DNA of 9,611 nt, taken from NCBI GenBank assembly GCA_030918015.1, contig JAUPTP010000044.1, positions 1 to 9,611 on the forward strand, given 5' to 3'. The translations under genes were made by a program, and so were the position numbers. The DNA is from Pseudomonadota bacterium (GTDB taxonomy: Bacteria; Pseudomonadota; Gammaproteobacteria; Burkholderiales; Burkholderiaceae_C). Below the pieces are notes generated by a model. The model made no database searches and had not been told where the DNA came from. It was given only the letters and a program-made list of their open reading frames with translations. Positions 6,942-9,611 of this stretch are shown piece by piece (positions within the stretch are counted from its first letter, which is position 1; every line of letters starts with the position of its first letter).

Positions 6942-8382
6942 CGGGGGCAGCGGTCTGGGGCGGGGTGGAGGCGGGCGCCTGGGCCAGGCGGCGCAGCGTG
7001 TCGGCGCCGATCTGCGCCACGACACGGGTCGAGCCCGGGCGCGACTGTACCCGGAACTCGCCGCCGATCGCCTCGATGCGCTCGCGCATGTTGAGCAGGC
7101 CGATGCCGCGGCGCGGATCGGCGCGCATGCCCTCGGTGTCGAAGCCCAGGCCGTCGTCGGCCACGCTCAGGCGCACCTCGCCGTGCCGGTAGATCAGCCG
7201 CAGGTCGACCCGGCTGGCGCGGGCATGCTTGTCGATGTTGGTCAGCGCCTCCTGGGTGATGCGAAACAGCACGGTGTTGACCGCCTCGGGCAGGTCCTGC
7301 TCCGTGCCGGCGATGCGCATGAAGAAGGCCATCTGCGCGTGCTCGGCGAACTCCTCGCCCAGGTGGCGCAGCGCGCTGGGCAGGCCCAGCGTGTCGAGCA
7401 CCACCGGGCGCAGCCGGTGCGAGATGTCGCGCACCTCGCCCAGCGCCTCGTCGAGTCGCCGGCGGGCGCGCTCCAGCGATCCCGGCACCTGGCCGTGCTC
7501 GCGGCGCAGCTGCTCCATCGTGCTGTCCATCAGCAGCTTGATCGACACCAGGGTCTGGCCGGTGCCGTCATGCAGCTCGCGCGAGAGATAGGCGCGCTCG
7601 TTCTCCTGCGACTGCACCACCTGGCGCGCCAGCAGCTGCAGCTGCGCATCGGCGGCGCGGTACTCGCTGAGGTTCATCGCCAGCGCGCTGCCGCCCACCA
7701 GCACCAGCGCCAGCAGCGCGATGCCGGCGATCCAGCCGGTGGTCTTGTCGATGTTGGCGCGGCCCTCCTGCTCGAGCGCGTCGAGCGTGGCCTGCACGTC
7801 GTCGAGGTAGATGCCGGTGCCCACCATCCAGCCCCAGCGCTGCAGCCCGACGACATAGCCCAGCTTCGGCGCGACCTGGCGCGACGAGGGCTTGTTCCAG
7901 ACATAGCGGAAGTAGCCCTGGCCCTGGCGGGCGCGCGCGACCAGCTCCTGCACCACCGGCAGGCCGTCGCGGTCGCGGATGTCCCAGAGGTTCTGCCCGA
8001 CCAGCTCGGGCTGGTGCGGCAGCACCAGGCAGCGCCCGCTGTAGTCGTAGACGAAGAAATAGCCGTCGCCGCCGTCGTAGTCGAAGGCGGCGAGGAGGCG
8101 CGCGGCCTCGGCCTGGGTGGCGGCGTCATCGCGGCCGCTGTCGTAGAGCGGGCGCACCATGTTCATCGCCATCTCGACATGGTGGCGCAGCTCGGCCTCC
8201 TTGCTGGCGAGGTAGGCCGACTCGACGAGCTGGCGCTCCTCGCGCGCCAGATCCTGGGCCTGCGAGCGCACCGCCAGCGCGATCAGCGCGATGGCCGCCA
8301 GCAGCGGCAGCACCGCCAGCAGCAGGATGCGCCGGCGCAGCCGCCGCGGGCCGTGCGGCTCAGGGGCGGCTGCGCCGGGCAT
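6919..8382 (-). CDS. Cache-domain NarL-family (HisKA_3) sensor histidine kinase
   Basis: A 487-residue inner-membrane sensor kinase. TM1 (about 18-39) and TM2 (about 217-236) flank a periplasmic single Cache type 2 domain. Its typical sequence is GYFFVYDYSGRCLVLPHQPELVG (107-129, within limits of one repeat), then LWDIRDRDG, GQGYFRYVWNKP (154-165) and GWMVGTGIYLDDV (184-196); such domains often bind small carboxylates or other metabolites. A short coiled linker leads to the HisKA_3 dimerisation region, with phospho-acceptor H271 in LSRELHDGTGQT. The HATPase_c domain has its N box at ITQEALTNIDKHA (375-387), DDGLGFD (409-415) and GIGLLNMRERIEAIGG. All catalytic parts are present. About 25 C-terminal Ala/Pro-rich residues overlap the response regulator by 23 bases. 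It starts 6 bases after the DUF442 gene. The ligand cannot be assigned. Confidence 0.95.
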   Translation of the reverse strand: MPGAAAPEPHGPRRLRRRILLLAVLPLLAAIALIALAVRSQAQDLAREERQLVESAYLASKEAELRHHVEMAMNMVRPLYDSGRDDAATQAEAARLLAAFDYDGGDGYFFVYDYSGRCLVLPHQPELVGQNLWDIRDRDGLPVVQELVARARQGQGYFRYVWNKPSSRQVAPKLGYVVGLQRWGWMVGTGIYLDDVQATLDALEQEGRANIDKTTGWIAGIALLALVLVGGSALAMNLSEYRAADAQLQLLARQVVQSQENERAYLSRELHDGTGQTLVSIKLLMDSTMEQLRREHGQVPGSLERARRRLDEALGEVRDISHRLRPVVLDTLGLPSALRHLGEEFAEHAQMAFFMRIAGTEQDLPEAVNTVLFRITQEALTNIDKHARASRVDLRLIYRHGEVRLSVADDGLGFDTEGMRADPRRGIGLLNMRERIEAIGGEFRVQSRPGSTRVVAQIGADTLRRLAQAPASTPPQTAAPDAHPDRR

Positions 8383-8388
8383 GGCGCG

Positions 8389-8736
8389 TCAGGCCTGGGT
8401 GGCCTGGACGTACAGCCGGGTCGCGCGCGCGCCGCTGCGGCAGAAGGCCAGGATCGGGCGCGGCAGCGTCGCCAGCAGCTCCGCGAAGCGGGCGATCTCC
8501 TGCGGGCTCTGGTAGCCGCCGGCCACCGGCAGATGCACGTACTGCAGCCCCGCGGCCTGCGCGGCCGCCTCGATCTCGGCGCTGGTGGGCTGGTCCGGGC
8601 CGTGCTCGAAGTCGGGGCGGTTGTTGACGATGCTGCGAAAGCCCGCGGCGGCCGCCTCGGCCATCGCGGCCGGGCTGAGCTGCGGCGCCACGCAGAAATC
8701 CTCGGCGACTTGCTGGATCGGCAGGGAAGTGCTCAT
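8389..8736 (-). CDS. DUF442 / TIGR01244-family phosphatase- or sulfurtransferase-like protein
   Basis: A 115-residue cytosolic protein of the DUF442 family (TIGR01244), related to dual-specificity phosphatases and rhodaneses. Similar domains occur fused to hydrolases in beta-lactamase hydrolase-like (Blh) proteins. The family layout is complete: an N-terminal strand with QLSPAAMAEAAAAGFRSIVN, the conserved NNRPDFE turn (38-44), QPTSAEIEAAAQAAG, YVHLPVAGG, and the cysteine loop FCRSGARA with C99 and R104, the C-x4-R loop typical of the family. It is unclear whether members hydrolyse phosphate or carry persulfide sulfur. GAGG about seven bases upstream supports the ATG at 8736. It lies 52 bases after yqeY and 6 bases before the sensor kinase, so it is probably made together with the kinase and regulator, perhaps as an effector or modulator of that pathway (inference). 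Confidence 0.9.
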   Translation of the reverse strand: MSTSLPIQQVAEDFCVAPQLSPAAMAEAAAAGFRSIVNNRPDFEHGPDQPTSAEIEAAAQAAGLQYVHLPVAGGYQSPQEIARFAELLATLPRPILAFCRSGARATRLYVQATQA

Positions 8737-8788
8737 CGGAAACCTCGCTTGTGCAGGGAGTGGGGAAGAAGGGCGCGCGCCCGGCGGA

Positions 8789-9235
8789 TCAGCCTGCCAG
8801 CGCGCGCTTGACCGCGGCCGACACCAGGCCCATGTCGGCCTTGCCGGCGAGCTGCTGCTTGACCGCGCCCATGACCTGGCCCATCGCGCCGGGGCCGGTG
8901 GCGCCCAGGCCGGCGACGATCGCCTGCACCGCGGCGTCGATCTCCTCGGCGCTCAGGCGCTGCGGCAGGTAGACCTCGAGCACCTTCAGCTCGGCCGACT
9001 CCTTGTCGGCCAGGTCGGTGCGGCCGGCGGCGGTGAACTGGCTGATCGAGTCCTTGCGCTGCTTGATCAGGCGGTCGACGACCGCGACGACGGCGGCGTC
9101 GTCCAGCGTGATCTGCTCGTCCACTTCCTTCTGCTTGACCGCGGCCAGCAGCAGGCGGATGGTGCCCAGGCGCTCGCTGTCCTTGGCGCGCATCGCGTCC
9201 TTCATGTCGGCGGTGATCTGGTCCTTGAGGCTCAT
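8789..9235 (-). CDS. yqeY: GatB/YqeY domain-containing protein
   Basis: A 148-residue protein, the normal length for free-standing YqeY, which resembles the C-terminal tRNA-contacting domain of the amidotransferase subunit GatB. Visible family marks are the N-terminal helix LKDQITADMKDAMRAKDSERLGTIR (in parts), the central block with RKDSISQF, ELKVLEVYLPQRLS, and the C-terminal GPGAMGQVMGAVKQQLAGKADMG stretch that matches the family's MGKVM region. A role in tRNA-dependent amidation or translation is suggested by the fold but is not established. AAGGA seven bases upstream supports the ATG at 9235. It follows rpsU on the same strand after about 108 bases containing two hairpins. In many proteobacteria rpsU, yqeY, dnaG and rpoD are adjacent; here the last two do not follow. 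Confidence 0.95.
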   Translation of the reverse strand: MSLKDQITADMKDAMRAKDSERLGTIRLLLAAVKQKEVDEQITLDDAAVVAVVDRLIKQRKDSISQFTAAGRTDLADKESAELKVLEVYLPQRLSAEEIDAAVQAIVAGLGATGPGAMGQVMGAVKQQLAGKADMGLVSAAVKRALAG

Positions 9236-9256
9236 GGTGGATTCCTTGATGGTCTG

Positions 9257-9293
9257 AAAACGACAAAACCCGCAACGGCGTCCCGTGCGGGTT
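9257..9293 (-). terminator. Rho-independent terminator or attenuator between rpsU and yqeY
   Basis: Read on the minus strand, AACCCGCA (9293-9286) and TGCGGGTT (9274-9267) form a perfect 8-base stem with an 11-base loop. The stem is followed at once by TT, then GTCG and TTTT (to 9257). T-runs occur only on the minus-strand side, so the signal points the way of rpsU transcription. Its position fits the partial terminator known after rpsU in the E. coli macromolecular synthesis operon, which lets S21 be made in excess over downstream products. Whether it is full or partial here cannot be seen. Confidence 0.7.
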
Positions 9294-9316
9294 CTGGCAG
9301 TGTCTGACGGGACGGT

Positions 9317-9335
9317 GTCCGCCGAGGTGGCGGAC
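9317..9335 (-). repeat. Second hairpin just after the rpsU stop
   Basis: GTCCGCC (9317-9323) and GGCGGAC (9329-9335) form a perfect 7-base GC-rich stem with a 5-base loop, beginning 8 bases after the rpsU stop codon. It has no T-run, so it is more likely a 3'-end-stabilising or RNase-processing hairpin of the rpsU message than a terminator on its own. Confidence 0.5.
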
Positions 9336-9343
9336 CCTGCCGA

Positions 9344-9556
9344 TCAGTACAGGCGCTTGGGCAGCTGCATCGAGCGCACGCGCTTGTAGTGGCGCTTGAC
9401 GGCGGCAGCCTTCTTGCGCTTGCGCTCGGCGGTCGGCTTCTCGTAGAACTCGCGAGCACGCAGTTCGGGCAGCAGGCCCAGCTTTTCGATCGTGCGCTTG
9501 AAGCGACGCAGGGCGACGTCGAACGGCTCGTTTTCCTTGACTCGGATGGTCGTCAT
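9344..9556 (-). CDS. rpsU: 30S ribosomal protein bS21
   Basis: bS21 is a small basic protein of the 30S subunit platform, near the anti-Shine-Dalgarno region, that takes part in initiation. The 70-residue product matches the normal length. It has the family beginning [21 protein letters not shown] in parts ([10 protein letters not shown] at 12-21), [26 protein letters not shown], and a lysine/arginine-rich tail ending MQLPKRLY. The ATG at 9556 is preceded by AAGGA within a palindromic AAGGATCCTT (9563-9572), giving a somewhat long spacing of about 11 bases. It is the first gene of its block within the window and is followed by two hairpins and then yqeY. The promoter would lie beyond the right edge. 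Confidence 0.97.
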   Translation of the reverse strand: MTTIRVKENEPFDVALRRFKRTIEKLGLLPELRAREFYEKPTAERKRKKAAAVKRHYKRVRSMQLPKRLY

Positions 9557-9611
9557 GAACTGAAGGATCCTTCGGTTGTGTCCTCGGTGGCCGGCGCGGG
9601 GTTTCCGGAAA

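Noticed and set aside
6942..7025. N-terminal extension of the response regulator by 28 residues
   Set aside because: The extension is Pro/Arg-rich sequence out of frame within the kinase gene, and receiver domains normally begin at the IRILIVDD-type strand found at the ATG at 6941.
6664..8811. Plus-strand open frame of 715 codons opposite the kinase and regulator
   Set aside because: Low-complexity composition rich in His, Gln, Arg and Ala with no domain. It spans the antisense of three recognised genes, as expected in high-GC DNA.
9563..9572. Palindrome AAGGATCCTT upstream of rpsU, considered as an operator
   Set aside because: Half of it is simply the AAGGA ribosome binding site of rpsU; a 10-base palindrome with a BamHI core is weak evidence for a protein site.

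Overview
This window reads as chromosomal backbone of a high-GC betaproteobacterium, most likely a Burkholderiales member of the Rubrivivax/Leptothrix/Sphaerotilus kind. That placement is inferred from the strongly GC-biased third codon positions, the character of the MinD/MinE, bS21, YqeY and QueF proteins, and the abundance of single Cache-domain NarL-type two-component systems in that group. I see no insertion sequence, phage gene, tRNA, rRNA or CRISPR array. Coding density is very high and no gene-free stretch exceeds about 140 bases.

Left part, plus strand (1-1259): the 3' end of minD, then minE with its ribosome binding site overlapping the minD stop, then a small lipoprotein made of two BamE/SmpA-like halves. 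The lipoprotein converges on the next block with only 27 bases between the two stop codons.

Middle part, minus strand (read from 4937 down to 1287): queF (queuosine biosynthesis), an ArsC/Spx-family YffB-like thioredoxin-fold protein, and a class A penicillin-binding-protein homologue. The three are tightly spaced and probably cotranscribed. The PBP homologue is the most interesting gene here: its glycosyltransferase domain keeps every signature motif, but all three transpeptidase motifs (SxxK, SxN, KTG) are lost although the frame is intact. It looks like a peptidoglycan polymerase carrying a pseudo-transpeptidase domain.

Next (6182 down to 4986) is a stand-alone putative GT-B glycosyltransferase whose substrate I cannot infer.

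Right part, minus strand (9556 down to 6324): rpsU, a terminator-like hairpin pair, yqeY, a DUF442 phosphatase/sulfurtransferase-like protein, a Cache-domain NarL-type histidine kinase and its LuxR-type response regulator. The last three are packed with a 6-base gap and then a 23-base overlap. The genes usually found after rpsU-yqeY (dnaG, rpoD) are absent; the signalling unit occupies that place. The window therefore joins cell-division placement, envelope and peptidoglycan genes, tRNA modification, translation and a small sensory module, mostly as separate short operons.
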